A stretch of DNA of 64,000 bases, from contig NZ_AP023174.1 in assembly GCF_013426895.1 (NCBI RefSeq), positions 496,001-560,000 on the forward strand. Direction: 5' to 3'. The stretch's first letter is position 1, and every line of letters starts with the position of its first letter. Source of the stretch: Paraburkholderia largidicola. GTDB taxonomy: Bacteria; Pseudomonadota; Gammaproteobacteria; Burkholderiales; Burkholderiaceae. The notes under the pieces are model-generated. The model was given only the letters and a program-made list of their open reading frames with translations, had not been told where the DNA came from and searched no databases. Made by a program: the position numbers and the translations under genes. Below are positions 9,469 to 18,480 of the stretch, piece by piece.

Positions 9469-11172
9469 TTAGGTGTTGTTGCTGCGGTTTGCGTTGTCGT
9501 TCTTTTTCAGGCGGCCCGGACCGAACGCGAAACCAAACGCGAGGAACAGCAGCGAAACGGCAAGCACCGTGTTGTTGCCGCTCGTCACGTACGGCGTGAA
9601 GCCCGCTGTGCCTTGAACGGTCGTTTCGATCGACCCTTGCGTGAACGTGGGCAGACGCGCGACGACGTTGCCGTGCGCGTCGATCGCGGCCGTCGCGCCC
9701 GTGTTCGTCGCGCGCAGCATCGGGCGGCCCGTTTCGAGCGAGCGCATGCGCGCGATCTGCAGATGTTGATCGAGCGCGATCGTGTTGCCGAACCACGCGA
9801 GATTCGTCGAATTGACGAGCACGCCCGCCGGCACGTCGCTCTCGCGCACCGTGCGTGCGATTTCCTCGCCGAAGATGTCTTCGTAGCAGATATCGACGGC
9901 GACCGGCTGGTTGTGCACCACGAACGGTTTCTGCACGGGCGCGCCGCGCGCGAAATCGCCGAGCGGAATGTTCATCAGATTCACGAACCAGCGGAAGCCC
10001 CACGGTACGAACTCGCCGAATGGCACGAGATGATGCTTGTCGTAGCGATACACGCCCTTCTGGCCCGGCGTGATGCCGAACAGGCTGTTCGTGTAATCGA
10101 CGACGCGTCCTTCGGGCGTGATCGTGCCGCCGACTGCGCCGAACAGAATCGACGAATGCGTCGAATCCGCGAAATTGCGCACGGCAAGCGCAAACGACTC
10201 GGGGATCGCCTGCGCGAGCACGGGAATGGCCGTTTCCGGCGTGACGATCAGATCGGCGGGTTTGGCTGTGATCATCCGCTGATATTCGTCGATGGCCGCT
10301 TTCACGCCCGATTCTTCGAACTTCATGTCCTGCTTCACGTTGCCTTGCAGGAGCCGCACGGTCAGCGTCGCGTTGGCGGGCGTCGTCCACGACACGAGCG
10401 GCAGCATGAGGCCCGCTGCGATTAGCGCGACGGCGATGACGGCGGGCACCGCCACGCGTGCGGTTCGCGGCGCAGCAGGTGCATTGCCGTTTTTCGTCGC
10501 GAGCGAACGCAGCACGGCCTGCGCGATCAGCGCGGCGGCCAACGCCAGCACCCAGCCGACGCCGTACACGCCGACGATCGGCGCGAATCCGGCGAACGGC
10601 CCATCGACCTGCGCGTAACCGCTCGCGAGCCACGGAAAGCCGGTGAACACCGTACCGCGCAGCCATTCGCCGATCGCCCACGCGCTCGCGAACGCAAAGG
10701 CGCCGTGCCAGGTGGGCGAAAACGGCTGATCGTCGACGAGTTTGCCGTTGCGCGCGTGTCCTGCGCAAAACGACCAGACGCCGGCTGCGAGCGCCGGATA
10801 GACGGCGAGATACAGCGAGAACAGCACGAGTGCCGTGCCCGCGAGGGGCGCCGGCATGCCGCCGTAGAAGTGCATGCTCACGTACAGCCACCACACGCCC
10901 GACACGTAGTTGCCGAAGCCGAACGCGAAGCCGGTGAGGGCCGCGCTTTTCCAGCCTGTGGTGCGCGTGAGCCACGCGAAGAAGAAAACGAAGATCGCCA
11001 GTTCGAGCCAGCCGCCGTGCGGCGTGGGCGCGAAGGATAGCGTGTTGAGCGCGCCGGCGGCTGCGGCGGCGAGGTAATGCCACCACGGCAACGTCCGGGC
11101 ACGCCCGATGTTTGCATCGGCTGCGTCGGGCGTCACGCCGCGGCGCAGACGGGAAGTGATCGGGTCGGCCAT
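9469..11172 (-). CDS. lnt: Apolipoprotein N-acyltransferase
   Basis: This 567-residue inner-membrane enzyme adds the third acyl chain to the N-terminal Cys of lipoproteins. Roughly the first 260 residues hold several membrane helices. The periplasmic nitrilase domain follows with the catalytic triad Glu313 (TPETAIPV), Lys379 (DKHHLVPFGEFVP) and Cys429 (DICYEDIFGEE). A last membrane helix lies near the C terminus. It is 34 bases after corC in the conserved corC-lnt pair. Confidence 0.97.
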   Translation of the reverse strand: MADPITSRLRRGVTPDAADANIGRARTLPWWHYLAAAAAGALNTLSFAPTPHGGWLELAIFVFFFAWLTRTTGWKSAALTGFAFGFGNYVSGVWWLYVSMHFYGGMPAPLAGTALVLFSLYLAVYPALAAGVWSFCAGHARNGKLVDDQPFSPTWHGAFAFASAWAIGEWLRGTVFTGFPWLASGYAQVDGPFAGFAPIVGVYGVGWVLALAAALIAQAVLRSLATKNGNAPAAPRTARVAVPAVIAVALIAAGLMLPLVSWTTPANATLTVRLLQGNVKQDMKFEESGVKAAIDEYQRMITAKPADLIVTPETAIPVLAQAIPESFALAVRNFADSTHSSILFGAVGGTITPEGRVVDYTNSLFGITPGQKGVYRYDKHHLVPFGEFVPWGFRWFVNLMNIPLGDFARGAPVQKPFVVHNQPVAVDICYEDIFGEEIARTVRESDVPAGVLVNSTNLAWFGNTIALDQHLQIARMRSLETGRPMLRATNTGATAAIDAHGNVVARLPTFTQGSIETTVQGTAGFTPYVTSGNNTVLAVSLLFLAFGFAFGPGRLKKNDNANRSNNT

Positions 11173-11206
11173 TGTTGCGTGGTCGGCTTCAGGGAAACGG
11201 GGGGAA

Positions 11207-12103
11207 TCAGGTTTGCACGTGCTGGACGTCGCGTTCGCGCTGCCCGGCGAGCGGATCGCGGCGCACGAGCAGCATGTGGATCTGGCGCGCGTCGGCGCGC
11301 AGCACTTCGAAGATCAGGTCGTCGAGCTTCACTTTCTCGCCGCGATGCGGCACGCGTCCGAAATGGTGCGTGACGAGGCCGCCGATCGTGTCGACTTCCT
11401 CGTCGGAGTAGTGCGTGCCGAACTCTTCGTTGAACTGCTCGATTTCGGTCAGCGCGCGCACGCGGTAGCGTCCATCCGGCGATGCGATGATGTTGCCGCT
11501 TTCCTCGTCGAAATCGTATTCGTCCTCGATGTCGCCGACGATCTGCTCGAGCACGTCTTCGATGGTGATCAGGCCTGCGACGCCGCCGTATTCGTCGACG
11601 ACGATCGCGATGTGATTGCGGTTGACGCGGAAGTCGTGCAGCAGCACGTTCAGGCGCTTCGATTCGGGGATGAACACGGCGGGGCGCAGCATGCCGCGCA
11701 CGTCCGCTTCATCCTGGGCGTAATAGCGCAGCAGATCTTTGGCGAGCAGCACGCCGATCACGTTGTCGCGATTGCCTTCGTACACGGGATAGCGCGAGTG
11801 CGCCTTTTCCAGCATGTACGGAATGAATTCGTCGGGGGCGTCCGCGATGTTGATCGCGTCCATTTGCGAGCGGGGGATCATGATGTCGCGCGCGCAGAGC
11901 TCGGAAACCTGGAACACGCCTTCGATCATCGACAGCGAATCTGCGTCGATCAGATTGCGTTCGTGCGCGTCTTGCAGGATTTCGAGAAGTTCGCCGCGAG
12001 AATCGGGCTCGGGCGAGATGAAGTCGGTCAATCGCTCGAGGAGGGAGCGCTTTTCCTGGGGTTTGTCGCTGGTATGGCGTCGACTGGGATACGAATCGTT
12101 CAT
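11207..12103 (-). CDS. corC: CorC/HlyC-family CBS-domain protein (magnesium/cobalt efflux accessory)
   Basis: The 298-residue protein has two CBS domains, recognisable at MIPRSQMDAINIADAPDEF and VDEYGGVAGLITIEDVLEQI, and a C-terminal CorC/transporter-associated domain (ADGRY-like SPDGRYRVRALTEIEQFNE). It has no membrane helix. I chose the start at MNDSYPSRR (12103), the usual N terminus; an in-frame extension to 12187 is unlikely. CorC proteins are linked to Mg/Co resistance, and the corC-ybeY-lnt association is widespread. Here chaC and repeat copy B separate it from ybeY. Confidence 0.93.
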   Translation of the reverse strand: MNDSYPSRRHTSDKPQEKRSLLERLTDFISPEPDSRGELLEILQDAHERNLIDADSLSMIEGVFQVSELCARDIMIPRSQMDAINIADAPDEFIPYMLEKAHSRYPVYEGNRDNVIGVLLAKDLLRYYAQDEADVRGMLRPAVFIPESKRLNVLLHDFRVNRNHIAIVVDEYGGVAGLITIEDVLEQIVGDIEDEYDFDEESGNIIASPDGRYRVRALTEIEQFNEEFGTHYSDEEVDTIGGLVTHHFGRVPHRGEKVKLDDLIFEVLRADARQIHMLLVRRDPLAGQRERDVQHVQT

Positions 12104-12312
12104 GGTGGTGCGCCCGGAAAGCTGGGCGCGCTGTTGCAGAGTGTTAAGGATACACCACGTGCGTGGCAGGACCGTGTCCTGGCGCACCGCGCGGTGCAGG
12201 GCGGTTTTCCGGGGGATGCCGTCGGTTCCGACGGTTTTCGGCGGAAAACGCTCGCTTTTATCCTAACTGATATCTGGGGGTTGGGGGGCGTGTGGTCAAA
12301 ATTAGGTTTTTT
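12104..12312 (-). other. Intergenic upstream region of corC
   Basis: This 209-base gap between corC and repeat copy B has no gene. It should carry the corC-lnt promoter if the repeat interrupts transcription from miaB-phoH-ybeY-chaC. I see no clear sigma-70 hexamers. Confidence 0.4.
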
Positions 12313-13037
12313 TTGTCTGCGACGCTATGGGGTTTGGGGCTTGTCGCTGGCATCCGCGTTGTGTCTTTGGTCTGCAAGCGTTGCCCCTGTGCGGGGCGGC
12401 ACCTACTTTTCTTTGCCGCCGCAAAGAAAAGTAGGCAAAAGAAAGCGGCTCACACCGCCAGTCCTTGTGTTTGCCTGAGGGCCCCCAACCGGTCTTATGC
12501 TTCACACGGCAACGTCTCCATTGGCGCTCGTTGCCAACGCTTTAAATAGAAGTCTCACCCGCTTCAGGCACCCGTATGCGGGGCTGGCGGCAGCGAACGG
12601 TCTCTGCCGCCCAGGTGGCAAACTGTGTGTAGGTTGTAGTGCCGAAAAGGTCGGCGCTCTTACAAGAGACACCGACCTTGCTTTTCCGTCCGGAGTGATG
12701 CGCGTATGGCGCGAAAGCCTGCACACAGTTTGCCACCTGGGCGGCGGCGGACGGTCTGGCGCGGTGTGCTGCGATGCGGGTGCATGAAGCAGGTGAGGCG
12801 TACAGAGAGAACGTTGGCAACGAAGGCGAGCCGGTGCGTTGCCGATTGAAGCATAGGACCGGTTGGGGGCCCTCAGGCAAACACAAGGACTGGCGGTGTG
12901 AGCCGCTTTCTTTTGCCTACTTTTCTTTGCAGCGGCAAAGAAAAGTAGGTGCCGCCCCGCACAGGGGCAACGCTAGCGAACCAATAACATCACGCGGTGC
13001 CAGCGACAAGCCCCATAACCCATAGCGTCGCAGACAA
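12313..13037. repeat. Large nested inverted-repeat element, copy B (inverted relative to A and C)
   Basis: This 725-base block has the same architecture as copy A. Terminal arms TTGTCTGCGACGCT (12313) and complement (ending 13037) extend through flanking T and A runs to more than 50 mostly paired bases. The 32-base palindromes lie at 12403-12434 and 12917-12948. The inner 28-base arms lie at 12606-12633 and 12718-12745 (one mismatch), around an 84-base centre. The centre aligns with those of A and C only after reverse complementing. It ends 7 bases from the chaC stop and starts 209 bases upstream of corC, inside an otherwise conserved minus-strand cluster. Confidence 0.95.
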
Positions 13038-13044
13038 AAAAAAC

Positions 13045-13698
13045 CTACCCCCGACACCTCTCCAACAGCGCCTCGAGCGCCCGATCTGGCATTCCACTTT
13101 CCCGCAGCGCCTCAACGGTACGACTCACATAATCGAGCGTCGTCCCATATCGCCCAGACGCACACCCAAGCACGGTTTTCACAATGTCATCAGACAGCTT
13201 GCCTGTATAAGACGCGACATCCCGCCGCATCACAAAAGCAAGCGCATCGACGCGCCGCCCATCGGCAAGCACGCAAGGCAGCCACGCCGGACGATACGAA
13301 CCCATCGCCATTTCACGTCGCCAGAGCGCTTCCAGATGGGGCATCGCGCCCTCAGCGGCAAGCCTGAACGCAATCCCACTGCACGATCCGCCACGGTCCA
13401 GCGCAAGCACCAGCCCCGGCTGCTCCGGCGTCCCGCGATTCACCCGCGACCACAAATACAGCCCGCGATGATAGCCATGCACCCGCGACCGCAACGCCTC
13501 GACCGTCGGCAGACCGGGATTCCAGATCAGCGAGCCGTAACCGAACAGCCACAAGTCGCTCTTGCGATCCCAGTATCGCAACGAGCAATCGAGCGACGCG
13601 CGCAGTTCATCGTCCGTCAACAGCCGCGATTCGCCGAGTGACGGCGGATAGTCGGGGCACGGTTGACGCGGCGTCGGTGATGAAAGAGGTTGGCTCAC
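13045..13698 (-). CDS. chaC: ChaC-type gamma-glutamylcyclotransferase (glutathione-specific)
   Basis: This 217-residue protein has the ChaC fold marks: WLFGYGSLIWNPG at about 50-62 (the substrate-binding YGSL loop), the R-V-H-GYHR segment, and a conserved Glu region in AEGAMPHLEALWRREM. ChaC cleaves glutathione to 5-oxoproline and Cys-Gly in the cytosol. It sits between ybeY (87 bases upstream) and repeat copy B, and its stop codon is seven bases from the repeat end. Confidence 0.93.
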   Translation of the reverse strand: MSQPLSSPTPRQPCPDYPPSLGESRLLTDDELRASLDCSLRYWDRKSDLWLFGYGSLIWNPGLPTVEALRSRVHGYHRGLYLWSRVNRGTPEQPGLVLALDRGGSCSGIAFRLAAEGAMPHLEALWRREMAMGSYRPAWLPCVLADGRRVDALAFVMRRDVASYTGKLSDDIVKTVLGCASGRYGTTLDYVSRTVEALRESGMPDRALEALLERCRG

Positions 13699-13785
13699 GG
13701 TGATTCGATCGGTTGGCTGACTGGGCGGTCAGAGCCTGCGATCGACAAGGCAGCGATGCCGGCTCACTATTCCTGGCATCGAGCC

Positions 13786-14247
13786 TTATTCGTACGGGTC
13801 GGGGAAGCCGAGCTTGCCGAGCACCTCGGTTTCGATCGCTTCCATTTCTTCGGCTTCGGCCTCGTCTTCGTGGTCGTAGCCTTGCGCGTGCAGCGTGCCG
13901 TGGACCAGCAGATGCGCGTAGTGCGCTTCGAGTGGCTTGCCCTGTTCGTTCGCTTCCTTCTCGACGACAGGGCAGCACAAGATCAGATCGCCCGTGACGG
14001 GATCGTCTTCCGATTCCGCATAGGCGAACGTCAGCACGTTGGTCGAGTAGTCCTTGCCGCGATACGTGCGGTTCAGCGTGCGGCCTTCGTCGGCATCGAC
14101 GAAACGCACGGTCAGTTCGGCATCCGCGAAAAGCGCGGCCTTGATCCACGCGGCTACCGTTGCCTTCGGCAACAGCGCCTTGTGTTCGGGCCACGCTTTT
14201 CCAGCGGGAAATTGCAGGTTCAGCGACAGTTTCGGGGCGCGGCTCAT
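13786..14247 (-). CDS. ybeY: Endoribonuclease YbeY (rRNA maturation factor)
   Basis: The 153-residue metalloprotein has the UPF0054 zinc motif with His116, His120 and His126 in [20 protein letters not shown]. The [18 protein letters not shown] segment is the family strand. YbeY acts in 16S rRNA 3' end maturation and ribosome quality control. It follows phoH by 30 bases, the usual pairing. Confidence 0.97.
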   Translation of the reverse strand: MSRAPKLSLNLQFPAGKAWPEHKALLPKATVAAWIKAALFADAELTVRFVDADEGRTLNRTYRGKDYSTNVLTFAYAESEDDPVTGDLILCCPVVEKEANEQGKPLEAHYAHLLVHGTLHAQGYDHEDEAEAEEMEAIETEVLGKLGFPDPYE

Positions 14248-14277
14248 GCGTCGTTCTTTGTCCGGGTCATGTCCGCG

Positions 14278-15363
14278 TTACTTCGCTGCTGCGGCGGCGG
14301 CTTCGGCGGCGGCCGCTTCTTTCTTCGACGCCGCGTCGTACGCCTCGACGATACGCGCGACGAGCGGATGCCGCACCACGTCCGCGCTCGTGAAGCGCGT
14401 GAGCGCGATGCCGCGCACGTCCTCGAGCACACGCTGCGCTTCGATCAGGCCGCTCTTGTGGCCGCGCGGCAAGTCGATCTGCGTCGTGTCGCCCGTCACG
14501 ACCGCCTTCGAGCCGAAACCGATACGCGTCAGGAACATCTTCATCTGCTCGGGCGTCGTGTTCTGCGCCTCGTCGAGAATGATGAACGCGTGATTCAGCG
14601 TGCGGCCGCGCATGTACGCGAGCGGCGCGATTTCGATCATCTGGCGCTCGAACATCTTCGCTGTCTTGTCGAAGCCGAGCAGATCGTAGAGCGCGTCGTA
14701 CAACGGACGCAGATACGGATCGACCTTCTGCGCGAGATCGCCAGGCAGGAAGCCCAGGCGCTCGCCCGCTTCGACGGCGGGGCGCGTCAGCACGATGCGC
14801 TTCACCTGATCGCGCTCGAGCGCATCGACTGCGCACGCGACTGCGAGATACGTCTTGCCCGTACCCGCCGGGCCGACGCCGAAGGTGACGTCGTGCGAGA
14901 CGATCTGCTTCAGATACTCGCGCTGCGCGGGCGTGCGGCCGCGCAGATCGGCACGGCGCGTATACAGCTTCGGACCGAGTTCTTCCTCGTCCTCGACGCC
15001 TTCATGCGCCGGTTCGTCGAACGGATGATCGGGGTCGCCGCGAAAACGCGCGTCGGCTTCCGTCTGGCCGTTGCCGCCCGCGGGTCCGTTGTTGCCCGGA
15101 TGGCGTGCTTCGACGAGCGCCAGCTGGATGTCGTCGACGGAGATCGGATCGCGCGCGCTGTTGTAGAAGTTTTCGAGCGCATTGAGCGCGATTTTCGCGC
15201 CGCGCCCGCGAATGCTGATGCGGTGTCCGCGTCGTTGCAGCGTGACGTCGAGCGCCTGCTCGATCTGCCGCAGGTTTTCATCGAGCGGCCCGCAGAGGTT
15301 GGCAAGCCGCGCATTGTCTTCGCGCGGCGCGGTGAATTCCAGATGTTGCTGAGAGGTCTTCAA
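14278..15363 (-). CDS. phoH: PhoH-family ATPase (PhoL)
   Basis: This 361-residue protein has an N-terminal KH-like region, Walker A GPAGTGKT at 164-171 and Walker B FIILDEAQNTTPEQ. It belongs to the PhoH/PhoL class encoded next to ybeY and is thought to act as an RNA-associated ATPase or helicase. A Gly/Asn-rich linker (about 88-105) and an acidic stretch precede the ATPase core, and the C terminus is Ala-rich. It lies 33 bases after miaB in the same direction. Confidence 0.95.
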   Translation of the reverse strand: MKTSQQHLEFTAPREDNARLANLCGPLDENLRQIEQALDVTLQRRGHRISIRGRGAKIALNALENFYNSARDPISVDDIQLALVEARHPGNNGPAGGNGQTEADARFRGDPDHPFDEPAHEGVEDEEELGPKLYTRRADLRGRTPAQREYLKQIVSHDVTFGVGPAGTGKTYLAVACAVDALERDQVKRIVLTRPAVEAGERLGFLPGDLAQKVDPYLRPLYDALYDLLGFDKTAKMFERQMIEIAPLAYMRGRTLNHAFIILDEAQNTTPEQMKMFLTRIGFGSKAVVTGDTTQIDLPRGHKSGLIEAQRVLEDVRGIALTRFTSADVVRHPLVARIVEAYDAASKKEAAAAEAAAAAAK

Positions 15364-15396
15364 GGCTTGAGTTCGGTCCTGTCAGTGCGCTACAGC

Positions 15397-16767
15397 TTAA
15401 TGAGTGGCGGGCGCGGTGTCGTGAACCATCACGAGTTCGCCGCGCAGCGAATGCGGATACGCATGCACGATCTTCACGTCGATCATCTGGCCGATCAGGC
15501 GCGCGTGCGATTCCACCGGCGCCGGGAAATTCACGACGCGGTTGTTCTCGGTGCGACCCGCGAGTTCGTTCGGGTCCTTGCGCGCGGGGCGTTCGACCAG
15601 AATGCGCTCGATCTTGCCGACCATCGACTGGCTGATACGCTGCACGTTTTCCTCGATGGTCGCCTGCAGATGCTGCAGACGGCGCAGCTTCACTTCGCGC
15701 GGCGTGTCGTCGTGCAGGTTCGCGGCGGGCGTGCCGGGACGCGGGCTGTAGATGAATGAGAAGCTCGTGTCGTAGCTCATGTCGTGCACGAGCTGCATCA
15801 TCTTGTCGAAGTCTTCTTCCGTCTCGCCGGGGAAGCCGACGATCATGTCCGTCGACAGCGACAGGTCCGGACGGATCGCGCGCAGCTTGCGGATCACCGA
15901 CTTGTATTCGAGCACGGTGTAGCCGCGTTTCATCGCCATCAGGATGCGGTCGGAGCCGTGCTGCACGGGCAAGTGCAGATGGCTGACGAGCTTGGGCACC
16001 TTCGCGTAGGTGTCGATCAGACGCTGCGTGAATTCCTTCGGATGCGACGTCGTGTAGCGAATCCGTTCGATGCCCGGAATCTCCGCGACGTATTCGATCA
16101 AGGTCGCGAAGTCGGCGATCTCTGTCGAGCCGGCTGTCATCCCACCGCGATAAGCGTTCACGTTCTGACCGAGCAGCGTGACTTCGCGCACGCCCTGATC
16201 GGCGAGACCGGCGATTTCCGTCAGCACGTCGTCGAGCGGACGCGACACTTCCTCGCCGCGCGTGTACGGCACGACGCAGTAGCTGCAGTACTTGCTGCAG
16301 CCTTCCATGATCGACACGAAGGCGCTCGGACCGTCGACGCGCGCCGGCGGCAGGTGATCGAACTTCTCGATTTCCGGGAAAGTGATGTCGACCTGCGGAC
16401 GACCGCTCGCGCGGCGCTGGTCGATCATCTGCGGCAAACGGTGCAGGGTTTGCGGGCCGAACACGAGGTCCACGTACGGTGCACGCGCGACGATCGAAGC
16501 GCCTTCCTGGCTCGCCACGCAACCGCCCACGCCGATCAGCAGATTCGGGTTCGCTTCTTTCAGTTCGCGCACGCGGCCGAGATCGGAGAAGACTTTCTCC
16601 TGCGCCTTTTCACGCACCGAGCAGGTGTTGAACAGAATGACGTCGGCGTCTTCGGGAGTGTCGGTCTTGACGAGTCCTTCAGCCGCACCGAGTACGTCGA
16701 CCATCTTGTCGGAGTCGTACTCGTTCATCTGGCAGCCAAAGGTCTTTACATAAACTTTCTTGGTCAT
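15397..16767 (-). CDS. miaB: tRNA-2-methylthio-N6-dimethylallyladenosine synthase MiaB
   Basis: This 456-residue radical-SAM methylthiotransferase modifies A37 of tRNAs reading U-starting codons. The N-terminal UPF0004 domain supplies the auxiliary cluster Cys12, Cys49 and Cys83. The radical SAM cluster is Cys157, Cys161 and Cys164 (CSKYCSYC). The last 70 residues are the TRAM domain. The start at [15 protein letters not shown] (16767) fits the family length; an open extension to 17031 overlaps the LysR gene and is not real. First gene of the miaB-phoH-ybeY group. Confidence 0.97.
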   Translation of the reverse strand: MTKKVYVKTFGCQMNEYDSDKMVDVLGAAEGLVKTDTPEDADVILFNTCSVREKAQEKVFSDLGRVRELKEANPNLLIGVGGCVASQEGASIVARAPYVDLVFGPQTLHRLPQMIDQRRASGRPQVDITFPEIEKFDHLPPARVDGPSAFVSIMEGCSKYCSYCVVPYTRGEEVSRPLDDVLTEIAGLADQGVREVTLLGQNVNAYRGGMTAGSTEIADFATLIEYVAEIPGIERIRYTTSHPKEFTQRLIDTYAKVPKLVSHLHLPVQHGSDRILMAMKRGYTVLEYKSVIRKLRAIRPDLSLSTDMIVGFPGETEEDFDKMMQLVHDMSYDTSFSFIYSPRPGTPAANLHDDTPREVKLRRLQHLQATIEENVQRISQSMVGKIERILVERPARKDPNELAGRTENNRVVNFPAPVESHARLIGQMIDVKIVHAYPHSLRGELVMVHDTAPATH

Positions 16768-16948
16768 CGAGTGTTCGCCGGTCGCAGTAGTTAACCTGGG
16801 GGCGTCAATAAAAAGGTGAAGAGACAAAAAAACGCGTGGCGCCGTGGCGCGGAAGATCGGGCCGGGGCGCCCGAAACGCGTTTTTACAGCGTAGTCCAAC
16901 ATTATAGCCCTTTGCTGCGTGGGGCTTTGGCGGCGTGCCGGGGCGGCG

Positions 16949-17950
16949 TTATACGTCCGTTTCCTTACTGGCGGACGGTTTGCGCGTGCGCGCAGGTGTC
17001 TTTCGGGGGCTGCCCTGCGGCGGCAAGCCAAGCTGCGCTTCCAGCTCGCCCGTTACCCTGGTGAAGCGCTCGGCGAGAAAATCGAGCAGCACGCGTACGC
17101 GCGGCGCCATGAAGCGGTTGCGGTGATAGAGCGCGTGTAGCGGCGCATCGGGATAACGCCATTCGGGCAGCAGCACGCGCAGGCCGTCGCTTTTCAGATC
17201 GGCTTCGACGTCCCACATCGACTTGATCACGATGCCGTAGCCGCGCAGCGCCCATTCGCGGGCGACGGCGCCGTCATTGGTTTCGCGTGCCGATTCGAGC
17301 GGAATCGTGTAGGTGACGGTCTCGTCGCCGCGCGTGAAGCGCCATTCGTTGACGGGCCCCGAAGCCGTGCCGAGCACGATGCAGTCGAAGCGCGCCAGAT
17401 CGAGCGGATCGTTGGGCTCGCCATGCCGCGCGATGTAGTCAGGCGACGCGCACAACACCCGCGGATTCGGCGCGAGCGAGCGGGCGACGAGCGAACTGTC
17501 CTGCGGCACGCCGAAGCGGATAGCGAGGTCGATGTCTTCCTGCACCAGATTCTGGAGCGAATCGGACAGCGTCAGCGCGAACGTGACGTCCGGGTAGAGC
17601 AGGTTGAACTCATCGAGCCAGTGCATCAGCAGATTGCGCCCGAAATCCGACGTCGCGGAAATGCGCACCTTGCCGCGCACCGCGTTCTGCCCGGCCTGAA
17701 GCGCGGCTTCGCCGTCGTCGAGCGCGCGCAGCGCCTGCTGGCAGCAGTTCAGGTAGAGACGGCCTTCGTCGGTGAGACGCAGTTGCCGCGTCGTCCGTTC
17801 GAACAGGCGCGCCTTCAGTCCGCCTTCGAGCTTTGCAAGGCGCGCGCTGGCCGCCGCGGGCGTAAGGCCGAGCTTGCGACCCGCCGCCGACAGACTGCCT
17901 TGCTGCGCCGCTTCGACGAATAGCCGGATGTCGCCGAGGTTGTCCGTCAT
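16949..17950 (-). CDS. LysR-family transcriptional regulator
   Basis: The 333-residue protein opens with a winged-HTH ([35 protein letters not shown], quoted in part as [18 protein letters not shown]) followed by the LysR substrate-binding domain. The C-terminal 20 residues are Lys/Arg/Pro-rich. It is transcribed away from a VOC protein gene and an MFS exporter gene with 114 bases between. A 6-5-6 inverted repeat at 17964-17980 is the probable operator, so it likely controls those two genes. The effector is unknown. Confidence 0.92.
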   Translation of the reverse strand: MTDNLGDIRLFVEAAQQGSLSAAGRKLGLTPAAASARLAKLEGGLKARLFERTTRQLRLTDEGRLYLNCCQQALRALDDGEAALQAGQNAVRGKVRISATSDFGRNLLMHWLDEFNLLYPDVTFALTLSDSLQNLVQEDIDLAIRFGVPQDSSLVARSLAPNPRVLCASPDYIARHGEPNDPLDLARFDCIVLGTASGPVNEWRFTRGDETVTYTIPLESARETNDGAVAREWALRGYGIVIKSMWDVEADLKSDGLRVLLPEWRYPDAPLHALYHRNRFMAPRVRVLLDFLAERFTRVTGELEAQLGLPPQGSPRKTPARTRKPSASKETDV

Positions 17951-17963
17951 TATTCGACACCGT

Positions 17964-17980
17964 TTGAAAATCCTTCAAAT
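17964..17980. promoter_or_regulatory. Candidate LysR operator (inverted repeat)
   Basis: TTTGAA-AATCC-TTCAAA is a perfect 6-bp inverted repeat with a 5-base spacer. It lies 14 bases upstream of the LysR start and in the divergent intergenic region with the VOC gene, the position expected for autoregulation plus activation. The T-N11-A rule of LysR boxes can be met within it. Confidence 0.6.
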
Positions 17981-18064
17981 GGTACGCCAATTATCAAATG
18001 CCCGGCCTTCACGGACAATCCGATCCTGAAAACGCGACATCCGCGTTTACCCGGAGCCCGCATC

Positions 18065-18460
18065 ATGCATCTCGACCACGCGACGATCGTCACCGCTGAC
18101 CTTGACGCCACCCGACGGTTTTTCGTCGATGTCGTCGGGCTGGAGGAGGGAACACGGCCGCCGTTCGGCGTCGGCGGTTACTGGCTGTATGCCGACGGCC
18201 GCCCGGTGATCCACCTCGTCGATTCGACGTTGCCGGGTCACTCGGGCCGTGTGACGCCGCGCATCGACCATATCGCGTTCCGTCTCGACGACGACACGCA
18301 GTGGCAGGCGCTGCTCGCGCGGCTGGAGAAGGCCGGCGTCGCGTATCAAAGCGCCGATGTACCGCTTTCGGGTGAAGTGCAACTGTTCGTCGCGCTGGCG
18401 TCGTCCGTCGTCATCGAGTTCGTGACGGCGGCGCGCAATGTCCGGCGCGCGTCTTTCTGA
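18065..18460 (+). CDS. VOC-family (glyoxalase/bleomycin resistance-like) protein
   Basis: This 131-residue protein has two beta-alpha-beta-beta-beta modules: MHLDHATIVTADLDATRRFFVDVVG first, and RIDHIAFRLDD second. Candidate metal ligands are His4, His52 and a C-terminal Glu in VIEFV. GGAG lies about 10 bases before the ATG. It is followed 20 bases later by an MFS exporter, and both face away from the LysR gene. The substrate is not evident; a detoxification role is an inference from fold and context. Confidence 0.85.
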   Translation: MHLDHATIVTADLDATRRFFVDVVGLEEGTRPPFGVGGYWLYADGRPVIHLVDSTLPGHSGRVTPRIDHIAFRLDDDTQWQALLARLEKAGVAYQSADVPLSGEVQLFVALASSVVIEFVTAARNVRRASF

Positions 18461-18480
18461 ATCGTCGTCTGGAGCTTTCC

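Noticed and set aside
11108..12478. Open frame of 456 codons on + running from lnt/corC antisense into repeat copy B
   Set aside because: Antisense to corC and then repeat sequence; no independent support.
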